Part shown: piece after piece, positions 49,117 to 59,520 of the stretch
How the letters are laid out: every line of letters begins with the position of its first letter
Numbering within the stretch: the stretch's first letter is position 1
Assembly: GCA_019137255.1 (NCBI GenBank)
Contig: WPDH01000050.1
Location: 170,637 to 234,636, forward strand
Length of the DNA: 64,000 nt
DNA from: Corinectria fuckeliana
Taxonomy: Eukaryota > Ascomycota > Sordariomycetes > Hypocreales > Nectriaceae
Direction: 5' to 3'
The notes under the pieces: model-generated
The model's database searches: none
Told to the model about the DNA's origin: nothing
The model's input: only the letters and a program-made list of their open reading frames with translations
Position numbers and translations under genes: made by a program

Positions 49117-50967
49117 CTATTCCGGAATCTGGTGATCTTTTGCATCAACACCTGCTGCCCATCTGTATTTCGCGGCGACATGGTCGTCCTGAGGGTACTT
49201 GGCACCCTCAGTTTCATAGAAGTTCTCTCGGTAAGTACCTCCGGGGACCGCATAGTCGTCCCAGAACAAGCCCCTAGCCCGGAGCTCGGGGAGCAACAGG
49301 TCGATGATGTCCTTGAATGACTGAGGGAAAACAGCGTACGCCTTGTAAAAGTTAGCGTAACCATAGTCTTTACTGTCTCAGCCATGAACAAAACTCACAA
49401 AGTTGAATCCGTCGACGTCAGCTTCGTTAATCCACGTCTCAAGGCCATCGGCCACTTGAGCAGGGGTGCCGACCAGTAAAGGTCCGTTGCCTCCGAGGCT
49501 GACATGCTCGGCCACGGTGTGTTTGGTCCACTTGGAGTTGGCGGGCGAGAACTTGGCATAGCCTTCGACTGTCGAGCTGCATGACGTTAGCACTGCCGGG
49601 CACATCTCGTCTTCTTCTGCCGTTGGGACGTACCGAACGGCGTTGCTCTCAACCTGTCTCAGCTCTTCGTCATCGCCATATTTGTCCAAGTCCATTCCTG
49701 TCCATCCACCGAACAAGGACAAAGCACCCTCAAGCGAGGCATACTGCTTGTAATCGTTGTACTTTGCCAATGCCTCCTCCTCGGTCTTGCCCAAGATTGG
49801 CGTCACGAGGGCGAGGACCTTGATCTTGCTCGGGTCTCTGCCGAAGGAGTCTCGAGCTATTTGTCGGATCTCGGAAATGTTCTTCTTGCAGACAGCCGGC
49901 GCGTGGGCAGACGTAAAGATGGCCTCGGCGTGCTGGGCTGCAAAGAACTTGCCGGCCTTGGAAGCGCCCGCCTGCAGAAGAAGCGGTGTTCGCTGGGGAC
50001 TGGGGTCCACGAGATGAGGGCCCGGAACCGTGAAGAACTTCCCGTCGTGGTTGATTTGACGAACCAGATCCGGCGACGTGTAGATGCCCTTCTCGCGGTT
50101 AAGCTGGACGGCGTCGTCGCGCCACGAAGACTGCAGAAGCTTGTACATGACCTTCATGTATTCTTCAGCCTGTCCGTAGCGATCATCGTGCTATAGCATG
50201 TCAACATCTTTATCTTTTGCATGATCTGCATGATGGAGCAATCGGCATCTCACATCTAGCTGCTCCGTTCGACCCATGTTTCTCGCCGCGGAGTCTAGGT
50301 AGCTTGTCACAATCTGTGGAAGGATTAGCCACTGGCAAAGGAACACTGCTCTCATTTCCTACATTCCAACCGAGTCTGTCTCCGTGTTAGCATTGCACAT
50401 ATCCAGTAAAGCCTGGGTGTCCATGCCTTCCTTTGGTGAGATGATCCACTGTAGACAGACGCCTCGCAAGATGATAGGGCTGCTCGTAGGTAGTTGACAC
50501 AGTAACACCAAATCCAATGTTCTTCGTCGCAGCAGCCATGGCGGGCACAGCAACAAGAGGTTCTGTGAGAGGCCATTGGGCACCAGAGATGATGGCAGGG
50601 TCGAGCGACTTCTTGTATACATCATAGCCTCCTATTGGTTGTGGTTAGTATCGCCATTTCATCCCATTTGCACGGACGCGCCTGGCTCTTACCGAGGACA
50701 TCTGCAATGAAGATGCCGTGAAACTTGGCGTCTTCCAGAAGCTTGGCCAGTTCAACCCAGTGCTCAATGTCTTTGAAGCGCCAAGACTCGTCGTCGGGGT
50801 GTCGCCACAGCCCCGGTGACTGATGTCCACTGCCTGTTCGCGCGGGCAGGTTGCATCAGCTTCATGCCATTCAGAATATTGATTTTGACAGGTGACTTAC
50901 ACATCATCACAAAGGCATTGACAATGAGGTTTTTCTTGCCCTGAGGCTTCTGTTCTTGGGAGGCCAT
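49117..50967 (-). CDS. Luciferase-like FMN monooxygenase, NtaA/SnaA/DszA type
   Basis: Model (transcription order): 50967-50901, 50833-50693, 50631-50427, 50375-50363, 50313-50254, 50190-49634, 49576-49399 and 49341-49117, 481 aa, a normal family length. FMNH2-dependent oxygenase of the nitrilotriacetate/alkanesulfonate/dibenzothiophene-sulfone group, which opens C-N or C-S bonds. Visible family blocks are LVAVPAMAAATKNIGFGVTV, the GR-LGWN-IVTSYLDSAARNMG loop, the FFAAQHAEAIFT block and GGNGPLLVGTPAQVADGL. Intron 3 (50426-50376) needs a GC donor (ag/GCATGG), and the next exon is only 13 nt. Both are required to give the conserved loop. No targeting signal is seen. A reductase partner is not in the window. 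The substrate is unknown; a detoxifying or sulfur/nitrogen-scavenging role is inferred. Confidence 0.85.
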
Positions 50968-51866
50968 GATTGCTTGCTGTTGAATCCGTCCAATCCCGAA
51001 GAATGGTGATATGCAGCGTCCAATTATCACTCTTGTCAGTATTGAGCACCGTGACAGGCAGTCTTTATCATCGAGGCAGTTTTCGAAAGCCGAAATATCG
51101 GTAGTTGGCCGGGATCCGGATTGCGTGATTCTCGCTGTTATGGTACACGCTCCAACGCTCCAGTCATCCACGTGGATTGTGAAAGTGGGCATTGGCTAAG
51201 CGGGGAGCTGCATGGCAAGTTGGAGATGGTGGGTCGCAGGTTTATCGTAAAGGGGAAACCGGATGGCGCCATAGTTGACAGATGTTGCAAATCCCCGACG
51301 CTCCGTACAAGCTCCTGATTAGAGTGTTACAAATGGTCAGTATTAGGACCTTATCAATCACAGAGCCGTCGGCCAACTAACTTAGTCTTTAGACTGCTAA
51401 AACTACCATGGCCACTAGTAATAGTTGGAAGCTTAAGCTCACACAAGGCGGAGAATTACTTGGATGCGACAGATCAAGCTTTTCATGCCAAATTTGAAGA
51501 TACATAGTGACGATGCAGTTTCCTGCAACTAAATAGCGTCGATCACTTGCTTATACGAATCGCATGTTGAATCACTGCTCTCAAACATGACTTCATCTTA
51601 TGCACGGGATACAATGCATAAATGTGGCCAGCAGAAGCGACTCCCAGTCTTCTGGAGGTTTATTACTGAAAAAATCTCGGCGTCTCTGTACCGTTAAGCC
51701 TGACGACAAGTGGAAACTCTTCAAGATAGTCTTCTCTTCAACAATTATCAGCATCTAGGTCTAATTCCCGTAGCTCTATATCGTTCTATCTGAAAACCAA
51801 AGACGAAAGGTTTCTTCTGACTCCACATCCAAGAAGGCCCCCATCAAAGTAGTACGACGTATCCAT
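50968..51866. promoter_or_regulatory. Upstream region of the FMN monooxygenase gene
   Basis: 899 bp between the monooxygenase start and the MFS gene stop. No gene or repeat is recognised. It should hold the monooxygenase promoter and the MFS 3' end. Confidence 0.35.
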
Positions 51867-53562
51867 CTATGCCTTCTTCACCTCCTCCGTCTCCTCGCCA
51901 GAGTTCGAGACGTCGTTCTGGCTACCGAAAGTGTGAACAGCCGCCGCCGTCTCATGTCCAGCATCCTCGCCGGCTCCAAAGTGTCGCAGTACGAGCCACG
52001 CGGGGAAGATGGCCACGGCGTACAGAGCGAAGTTGAAGTAAACTCCGCCAACCTCGGCGAAGAGGGGCAGCGAGGTCAAGCCGTAGCTGAGAGCTTGCCA
52101 GGCAGACTCGGTGCCTCGGAGGAGGGCAGAGTAGCGGATGATGTCGTCCTGGGTGCCGGCAAAGTTGTGGATGATGAAGTAGCTGTGTTTGTAAGATTAG
52201 CGCTGCGTCATCTCGGAGCTTGGGGGGGTTGACATACAGGAACAGGTAGTTCATCTGGAACCCGATGCTGAGGAAGATGAAAACGGCAAAGGCGGCGCCG
52301 AAACCACCATCAACCCAATCGTACGTAGGGCGGGTGTGCTGGAACCTGGTAACCAGGATGGTAGCCCAAGTCCACCATCCGCCCTGGAGGGTGACGATGA
52401 CAGCGAAGGCGTATCTGGTTCTGTTCTTGAGAGAAACACCGGTTCGGTCAAGCCAGTGCTACACACGAAGTTAGGGAGATGAAGACTGGAAAGGCCTGCC
52501 AGGGTTACATACACCAAGAACGTTTCCAATGGTGACGGCAATGATACCGGCCAGGAACGATCCCAACGCGCGAGCCCTCACAGAAAACCAAGCTAGGATA
52601 TGTTAGCGAATAGCCAGGGCAATTTGTAGAAGGAAGGCACCCACCACTCAGATACGTGAAGAAGACAGCCTCGGCAAACACAGCTTGTCCGATGAACAGC
52701 ACAATGAGGAGGAACTTCTTGGTCATGAACAAGCGGAGGGTCTTCTTGATTTCGTACCAGGGGTTGTTGGGGATCTCAAGCACGACCTTCTTTCCGTCCT
52801 TGCGCTCAACGTGCTCGGGCTTGTTCAGGAACAGGGCGACGAGAGGGCCAGCCGCTTGCAGGGCGATGAAGACAAGGAAGACGGTGTACGAGACCTTTCC
52901 GGCCTCGTTGCGGTCGACGTTGATGCCCAGGTTGATGGCACCGCCCAGGATCTGTCCTCCCAGGCGGTAGGTTAGCCAGTAGCCAAGCGCCTTTCCGCGG
53001 TTCCAGGGCTCCGGGTATGCGATGGCAATGGCGGCCTCGGCCATCCAGAAGACGCCCGCGGAGATGCCGCAGAGGGCGGCGCCGAAGAGGGTGAGCCACT
53101 CAGTTCCGAATCGGTTGTTGGTGTAGAGACCAGCGGCAAACGGCGCATATCCAAGCCTTCATTTGGTTTTGGGTCAGTTTGAATACAGAAAAGGGCACTC
53201 CACTGGCAGCCGTCACTTACGTTCCAAAGATCAGAGCGCCCTTGATGCCGATGTAGCGCACGAGGGCACTGCCGAAGAGACAGGAGACGATCATGAGACA
53301 GAAGGTCAGGGCGTTCGCCGAATTGATGAGATGAGGCGACGCTGCTCCTCCAGCTCCCAGCGAGTTCATGGCGCCCCAGATTCCGGGCGCAGAAAAGTTG
53401 CAGAGGCCCAGGATGGTGATGTTGTAAAAGGTGGACTTGTTCCATCTCACTGTCCAACGGTCAGTCAGTGTGTCGACGATGACCTCGACTGCAAAACTCA
53501 CCTTTCCGCTGCTGATCCTTGGGCGGCTCAACCTGGCTCTCATTGTGCCGACTTTCCGCCAT
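51867..53562 (-). CDS. UNC93-like major facilitator protein
   Basis: Model (transcription order): 53562-53502, 53449-53221, 53156-52645, 52592-52513, 52458-52238 and 52182-51867, 472 aa, all introns GT-AG (52-64 nt). The fold has about 11-12 TMs. Recognisable UNC93/DUF895-type segments are VRWNKSTFYNITILGLCNFS near the start, ALCGISAGVFWMAEAAIAIA with YPEPWNRGKALGYWLTYR (the family's acidic/Trp loop), and INLGINVDRNEAGKVSYTVF. The tail is hydrophilic and ends in ETEEVKKA. Fungal members are uncharacterised membrane proteins. Transport of a small ligand is assumed from MFS membership only. It is codirectional with the flanking monooxygenases. Confidence 0.88.
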
Positions 53563-54271
53563 TGTGGCTGTCTGTTGCTCTGCAGAGCTGGACCTTGAGC
53601 TGTGTGTTGCGACGAGGGAGTCGAGGCTCGAGAGACGGTGTCGAAAGCTGGCCAAGGTTGGAGATCCCGAACTTCTTGGCACATTGGAGTGCTGCAGATC
53701 AACTTTATATTCGCTGCATGTTTCCCAACGGCCGCCAACCAGTCCCTGTAAGTGTCCCCAAGCACGTCATACCGTGCCCTGGTTGCTCTTACACCCAAGG
53801 TTCGACAACCCCGGGCCTGAAAATTTAACTAGTGCAAACGTTTTGCCGTTCAGCGATTGCGTACATAACATCTAGAACGAGGTAGGGTGGTCCTTTTCCC
53901 CTCAGACGAACGCCGGCTCTCCCTAGCTTGGTCGAGCTATCTGCTACACGGAGCCGATGTTCCAGCCCGGCTGGAAGCTGCCATATCAGATGGCCACGCC
54001 TGTCCCCTTCTCTGCGCTCGAAGCTCGGCATGAAGGGTAGCTTAGCGGCCCACACGCGCACAAGGGATAGATAAACGAGCCGCCGAGGGCCAGCTAGTGT
54101 GGCCCTGATCCCTGTCGTGTTTCGAGTAGACTAGTGGCGGTCACATCCTGTCCTAACGTGTGTCGCGACATTGTACATGAATGACGTGCAAAGCAGCTCG
54201 TACTTCTTACTGTCTATCCTTCTTTTAAAACGAATTGTTCGGGTACCGGTCTAGCCTCGATGGGCTGTAGT
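53563..54271. promoter_or_regulatory. Upstream region of the UNC93-like gene
   Basis: 709 bp without a supported gene. It contains the MFS promoter and the end of the neighbouring monooxygenase gene. Confidence 0.35.
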
Positions 54272-56212
54272 CTACGGCACCACCCACCAATTCTCGTGCA
54301 AGTTCCTCAGGTCTACCTCCTCCGGGAGTTTTAGATACGGAGTCATGTCCGATTCAGGGTCCGTCTCCAGTTTGGTCCAGCCATTCCCAAAGTACCACGC
54401 GAACCTGTTGCCCGAGTCGCCGAGGTAATCGTACTCCCAGTCTTCCCATCGAGGGTCGCGGCGGATCACCGTGAGGTGGCCTGCGCTGCCCGGCCAGAGC
54501 CCGTGGATCCGTCCGCCGGGCTGCCCGCCGTTGTACCACGAGCTGCAGTTGTCCGTGAGCACCGTCTTGGCGAAGAAGGCGTCCGAGAACTCGGTGAAGT
54601 CGTCTGCGGCCTTGGACGAGGGAGTGATGGACTTGATGCCCTCCCGTGATGCCTTGCGCAGGAGTTTCGCAAAGTAAGTCAGCTGCGTCTCGACGCTCTG
54701 CGGTACCGTTCCCGACCCGCCCGTCGCCTGAGGGCCATGGACGAAGAGGAAGTTGGGGAAGCCGGGCGTGGCGACTCCCAGATACGTATACGGGAAGCCG
54801 TGTCCCGTCTCTGGCTTCCAGACGCTTTGGAGATCCTGGCCGTGAGCGCGGATGGGAAACCTCGGAATCATGTCGACGTTTGCACCCGTGGCGCAAATCA
54901 CGGCGTCGACATCCCGCTGCACGCCATCCTCCGTCTCGATGCCCGTCGGGGTGAACCGCTTGATGCGCGCTGTGATGTACTCGACGTTGGGCTCCGTGAT
55001 TGCTTCGAGATAGCCCGGCCCAGGCGTGAGGCGACGGCAGTTCGGCGAGAAGTCTGGAATGACCTGGTCCAGCAGCTCGGGCTTGTTGCTGAGCCTTTCC
55101 TTCATGATGTCGATGAACTTGCTGCGCAGCGCCTCGTTGTCGTCGGCGTGTCGGAAGAACGACCCAAAGCGACGCCAGTACTTGTCCTCCAGGGTCTTCC
55201 TGAAGGCAAGATAGGCCTGCGGGTCGTCCTTGAATGTCTGCTTGAGCTCCTCGGGGTACAGTTGAGATTCGAGTGTCCGGTCGTCGCCTGCCCACGACGC
55301 CGCGATCCAGGTCTTGTTCCGGGCGTAGTGGTCCAGTCTTGCCACGGACTTTTGCAAGTTCGCCACCACCTGGATCCCGCTTGCGCCGTTGCCAATGACG
55401 GCGACTCTCTTGTCCTTGGGGTCGAATGCGGGATCCCAGTTGGAGGCGTGTCGAAGAAGTCCCTTGTAGTCCGAGACGCCGGGGTAATCGGGGAGCTTCC
55501 ATGCGTTGAATCTGCCAATCGAGGACAAGACAAACTCGGCCTTTTCCTCTCTCACCTCGCCCGTCTCCAGGTTCTTGACCTTGATTACCCAGACGCCCTC
55601 GTCGTTGTCCCACTCCGTCCCTTCGACTTGGTGCTTGAGCTTCACGTACTGGTAGACATCGTACTTGCGCGCGATGCCCTGCCAGTAGTCTCGGATCTCG
55701 TGCCCAGGCGCAAACTGATCGGACCAGTCCGTTTTGGCATCGAAGGTGCTCTGATACACGTGCGAAGGAATGTCGCATCGAACTCCTGGGTAGACATTCT
55801 CGAACCATGTGCCGCCCTGCACAGTACACAGCCGTTAGCGAGCCGAGCGTGGCTAACAACAAGTCACAAGATTGCGGCTCCCACGTACCAGGTCCGCGTT
55901 CTTCTCGAAGACGGTCAGTTTGATCCCCGGGACCTTCTTGGGCAGCAAGACCCCTGCCAGGATGCCGGACAGACCACCTCCAATGACGGCAACCCTCAAG
56001 GATCGAGGTTCGTCGACGAATCTGTCCACCAGGGTGAGGCGAGGATTGTCGTATGGAGAAGGCGTGGGAGCGCCCTTGGCACCATCCAGCACCGGAAGGC
56101 CATTCTGGGCCCCGGAAGCTTGCTCGCTGGCCCCCGGCGCGTGCGAGGAGCCGTCCGTCTCGGCGCTCTTGAGCCCGAGCGTGGCATTGTAGCCCGCAGT
56201 GCAGATAGTCAT
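54272..56212 (-). CDS. Flavin monooxygenase of Baeyer-Villiger type
   Basis: Model: exons 56212-55889 and 55816-54272, 622 aa, one 72 nt GT-AG intron. An FAD- and NADPH-dependent oxygenase inserting oxygen next to a ketone, or oxidising N/S. The FAD-binding fold is VAVIGGGLSGILAG (GGGLSG at 78-83), the conserved GGTWFENVYPGVRCDIPSHV follows at about 109-128, the BVMO fingerprint reads YKGLLRHASNWD (225-236, with Tyr replacing the usual first Phe), and the NADPH fold is AVIGNGASGIQ (250-255). A C-terminal CATGANVD motif is also present. The first 70 residues are extra, Gly/Ala-rich and not needed for catalysis. No signal peptide is clear. With the FMN monooxygenase and two transporters nearby it could belong to a catabolic or specialised pathway. 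Confidence 0.9.
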
Positions 56213-57138
56213 GGTGCTGTCCGCGGTGAATCGATCGTAAGGTGCGCGGAAAGGCCAACGAAAGAACCACGAGCCACGTCAATCTTTTATTCCACTCGTC
56301 CAGATCGTGCCTCGCGGTACGCTACGCTGACTGTTTCGAGCACGTTAGCACAACGGCCTGTGACATCATTTCAGTGTTGCCATCGGCGTACTTCTGTCAC
56401 CATATCAACGATGCCGCCATCACGCACCAGCCCCACGCTCTTACACCATCGCGGCCCCGCCATTCTTAGCCCAACGGCAACCATCTCGGCCAGTCGGAGG
56501 CTTGCGATTGATGGTATCGGATGTTGAGTCTGCAAGGCATCCGTTAAGGGGATACCGGCCCCGGCAAAATAGCGCAGAGAGCATTCTATCCCGCAATCTC
56601 CAGAGTAGATAAGAAATGACACCAGATTCTGTATCCCACCCATCTTCACGGCAGTTCTCGCTGCCACGTACTTTTGCCGTGCCTTATGCACCGTCGCTAG
56701 GGTCTTCGCTGCCGTTTTCAGGGCGGCTAAAAGAACACAAAGTCCGATAGAGACCCCCTTCCAATGAGTAGATTAGAGCCTCTGCCCATGGAACTGTAAA
56801 GGTCGCAAACCATCGAGTAAACTCCATCATGTGAGTAGCTGGGATGTCTTTTCGCAAAGTTCAGATCTCGAGTAGGCCTCCAAGCGCGTTCCTTTGAGGA
56901 TATCCCATTCGACCACGAAGTCGGCCGGGATATCGAGAGACCGCCGAAAAGAAATCTGCTTTAAGGATAAATTCGTTAGGGCGTAGGTTTCCGTCAACGA
57001 CGCATGAAAATGGCAAACTACACCGGTGAACTTTGGCGATGCTTGAGGCTTTAGCTCGATGCTATCGCTCGTCCGGAGAGCACAGGCGGTCGCTTTCTCC
57101 CTTTCAGGATATTTTTCAACGATACCAGAAAAAATGGA
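56213..57138. other. Intergenic region, 0.9 kb
   Basis: Includes the Baeyer-Villiger gene promoter. A minus-strand open frame at 56,827-57,147 shows no recognisable domain and is not supported. Confidence 0.35.
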
Positions 57139-57608
57139 ATGAACCACACGCCTGAGTTTATTTCAGTCATGAACAAACTTAGACCGGCGCTTCACAAAGA
57201 ATACGGCCTCCACAGTGAATCTGACAAACCTGTTAAGATGCTCATTGACGCGTGGAAGAGGGGCAAAAGAAAATATCACGGAGAGGACGACGATACGAGG
57301 TTGACATCTATGGAGTTTCTTGCGAATGTGTTCCGAAGGCAAGAGAAATTCAGCCGGCTTTGAGAATCGCGGACAAGAGAGAAGGGCTCGCATCATCCGA
57401 ATCACGGAAAATTCAGAATCTCCTTGCCACTTCGTATCTTTACGCAAAAAGATTTGCAGAAGCAGTTTGGTTGGAGGAGAAAAGTCCGCAGTTCTTGAAG
57501 AAAGGGAACTTTGGCGAAGCAAAAGCCCTGCAAAGGGCTGAGCGGGAGACCTGGAGGACTAAACTACGGCAACATCGACGCGAACTCTGGAATGCTAATC
57601 TTATATAG
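57139..57608 (+). pseudogene. Frameshifted TPR-repeat fragment (STAND/NLR-type relic)
   Basis: Two tetratricopeptide-like units of the kinesin-light-chain type lie side by side in different frames. The first frame holds DDDTRLTSMEFLANVFRRQE (about 57,285-57,350) and stops at 57,363. The second, one frame away, reads SRKIQNLLATSYLYAKRFAE then AVWLEEK (about 57,400-57,480). Such repeats usually form the C-terminus of fungal NACHT/NB-ARC proteins. No nucleotide-binding domain is found upstream. I infer a truncated, frameshifted relic. An unrecognised intron between the frames is less likely. Confidence 0.45.
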
Positions 57609-59520
57609 CGAACTTATGGAACCTGTGGCGCAGGTCATGGGTCGTTTTGTCTCCGATCCTGCGAACTTGACACCCAGTCGCCTACCAGGATGTCTCCGTC
57701 ACCCTAATTCCAAAGGACTTGCGTCGGGAGATCCATTTAGTCCCCCGCAGCCTTCAGCTGTGTGTTCCGGGGAAGCTGGCTGCTCAGCCTCTTCAACGGA
57801 GCTTGTCCAAGAACAGCAAATACATGACCTCAAGACTAACATCGAGAACCTCCCGTTTAATCCTCGGAACTGGGCGTTCGCTGCTTGAGCCTGAGCGGGC
57901 CTGAGCCAAGGGTGATCATACCTAAGAAGGCAGAATTGATTTATAGCTAAGAACAAGGACCGCTCAAGATTGAAGTCTCAGTATGTCTAAGTACACATAA
58001 TATCACACCTCATCTACATGTCTCGAACCGACAAAACGTGTGTCGAATGCCGAGGCGCAGATTGGAACCTGGGACATAGAGCCTTGTTCGCCTAAGGCGA
58101 GGAGTCATTCTCTAACACCCCGATGGGATAAGGTGGTGGATCCGCCAGCACAACTCGTAGCCAGGGAGATTAATGTGACTCTTCAGATCCTATGGTGCAC
58201 TGCAAATAACTTGATTGTTTCTCAAATTGCACTGCTACTCGTTTCTCCAGTGCCCGGACTCTACTGCTGCGACAAGCTTTGTATTTGTGTGTTACCTTCC
58301 TACCATCATGCGAATTCGCTGACTATCAATACACTCAGGGCATTATCGGTGGATTGACCGCGGTGGAGGAACCTCTAGCAGTCGGATGTTTCGCTGACCC
58401 AGTCCGATTGCAGACCTGTGTAGATTTGGCTTGGAGAATAGCTGTCAGTATCCGGCAAGTAAAGTTGGTAAAACCATGACATCTCTCTCCATCATCATCT
58501 CCCACAGAAAGATGAATCAGAGTCTCGTACCTTCCATAAGCCATCCATTGTCACCAACTCGTGAGTCCATGCCGCGTTTCCCATCGTCTGAAGTTATGGT
58601 CAATTCTTGAGGGAGATTGTTGGTTCCTTGGTCCCTCTGGTCTGGAGTGATAAACTGGGCGCCGACATGTCGAATCGTGTCTGAAATGCTTGACGGGGTT
58701 TGTTGGACAGTGGATGATTGTGGAGCATGTTGTTGAGCCATGGTGTTGAGCGGCGAAGAGTAGGCGTGCTTATCGTGTGTACTTCCAGGTCAAAGGGGCA
58801 AATCAAATTGCTTGCTTTGCACGCTTGCTTTTCCTGATGCTGTAAAGTCGGAGGACGGGTGGTTGGTGAGTTTTGGCCTGAAATACATAGGCTGGACGAG
58901 AATGCGAGACCTTGTTCACGTTGCTCAACGATAACCATTTTCTCCTTGTTCTTGAGGTGGGAAATCAAAGACTTCTTAAGTACTTCATCTTGCCCTTCAC
59001 TAAGGCTCAGCCCGCTTCGCGCTCCTACTTCTGTGTCCTTGCCCAGACTATGCTGTCCGTGACCTCCGCCTGTCATGTTCGACAGTAGTGTCGGGGGTGT
59101 CGGGCTGTCGGCGGCGATGCTGGTGGTGTCACGGTTGTCCAGTTTGAATATCTGACAGCCACGTTGCGGAGGATCCCCGACAGCCTGACCGATCTGATTG
59201 GGTCCTTACAGGTAACACCGAAAGTCTACACCGATAGTCATCCCGACCTAGAAAGTCGGACCGGTCGGGAAGCCAATCAACGCTTAATAGGGCTGTTTCG
59301 TCCATTAGCTGTGACTCAGGCAGGCCAGGACTTTTCTAGGCAACGTAACTTGTCAGATCATGATGATATTCCTGTCTGAATTCGAGAATACCCGTAAAGA
59401 GGCTGTTGCCAGACATATGGCCTTATGATCTCCACGTAAAACGAAGCTGGGTGTTCAAACACCACCCGGCCATTCCAGCCATTCTGTCAATCAAAGTCAT
59501 ACATGAACCAGTCCCAACGC
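57609..59520. other. Intergenic region, 1.9 kb, with only doubtful small frames
   Basis: Open frames at 57,511-57,888 (+), 58,600-59,076 (-) and 58,517-58,741 (-) lack recognisable domains. The last could be a two-exon 83 aa gene (58,741 leftward, splicing at a gtacga donor and a ctacacag acceptor), starting MAQQHAPQSSTVQQTPSSIS. It is a hypothesis only. Confidence 0.3.

Noticed and set aside
54737..56527. 596-codon + strand open frame opposite the Baeyer-Villiger monooxygenase
   Set aside because: Antisense shadow; the flavin and NADPH folds are on the minus strand.
58600..59076. 158-codon minus-strand open frame starting MTGGGHGQHSLGKD
   Set aside because: No domain, biased composition and no splice continuation could be supported.
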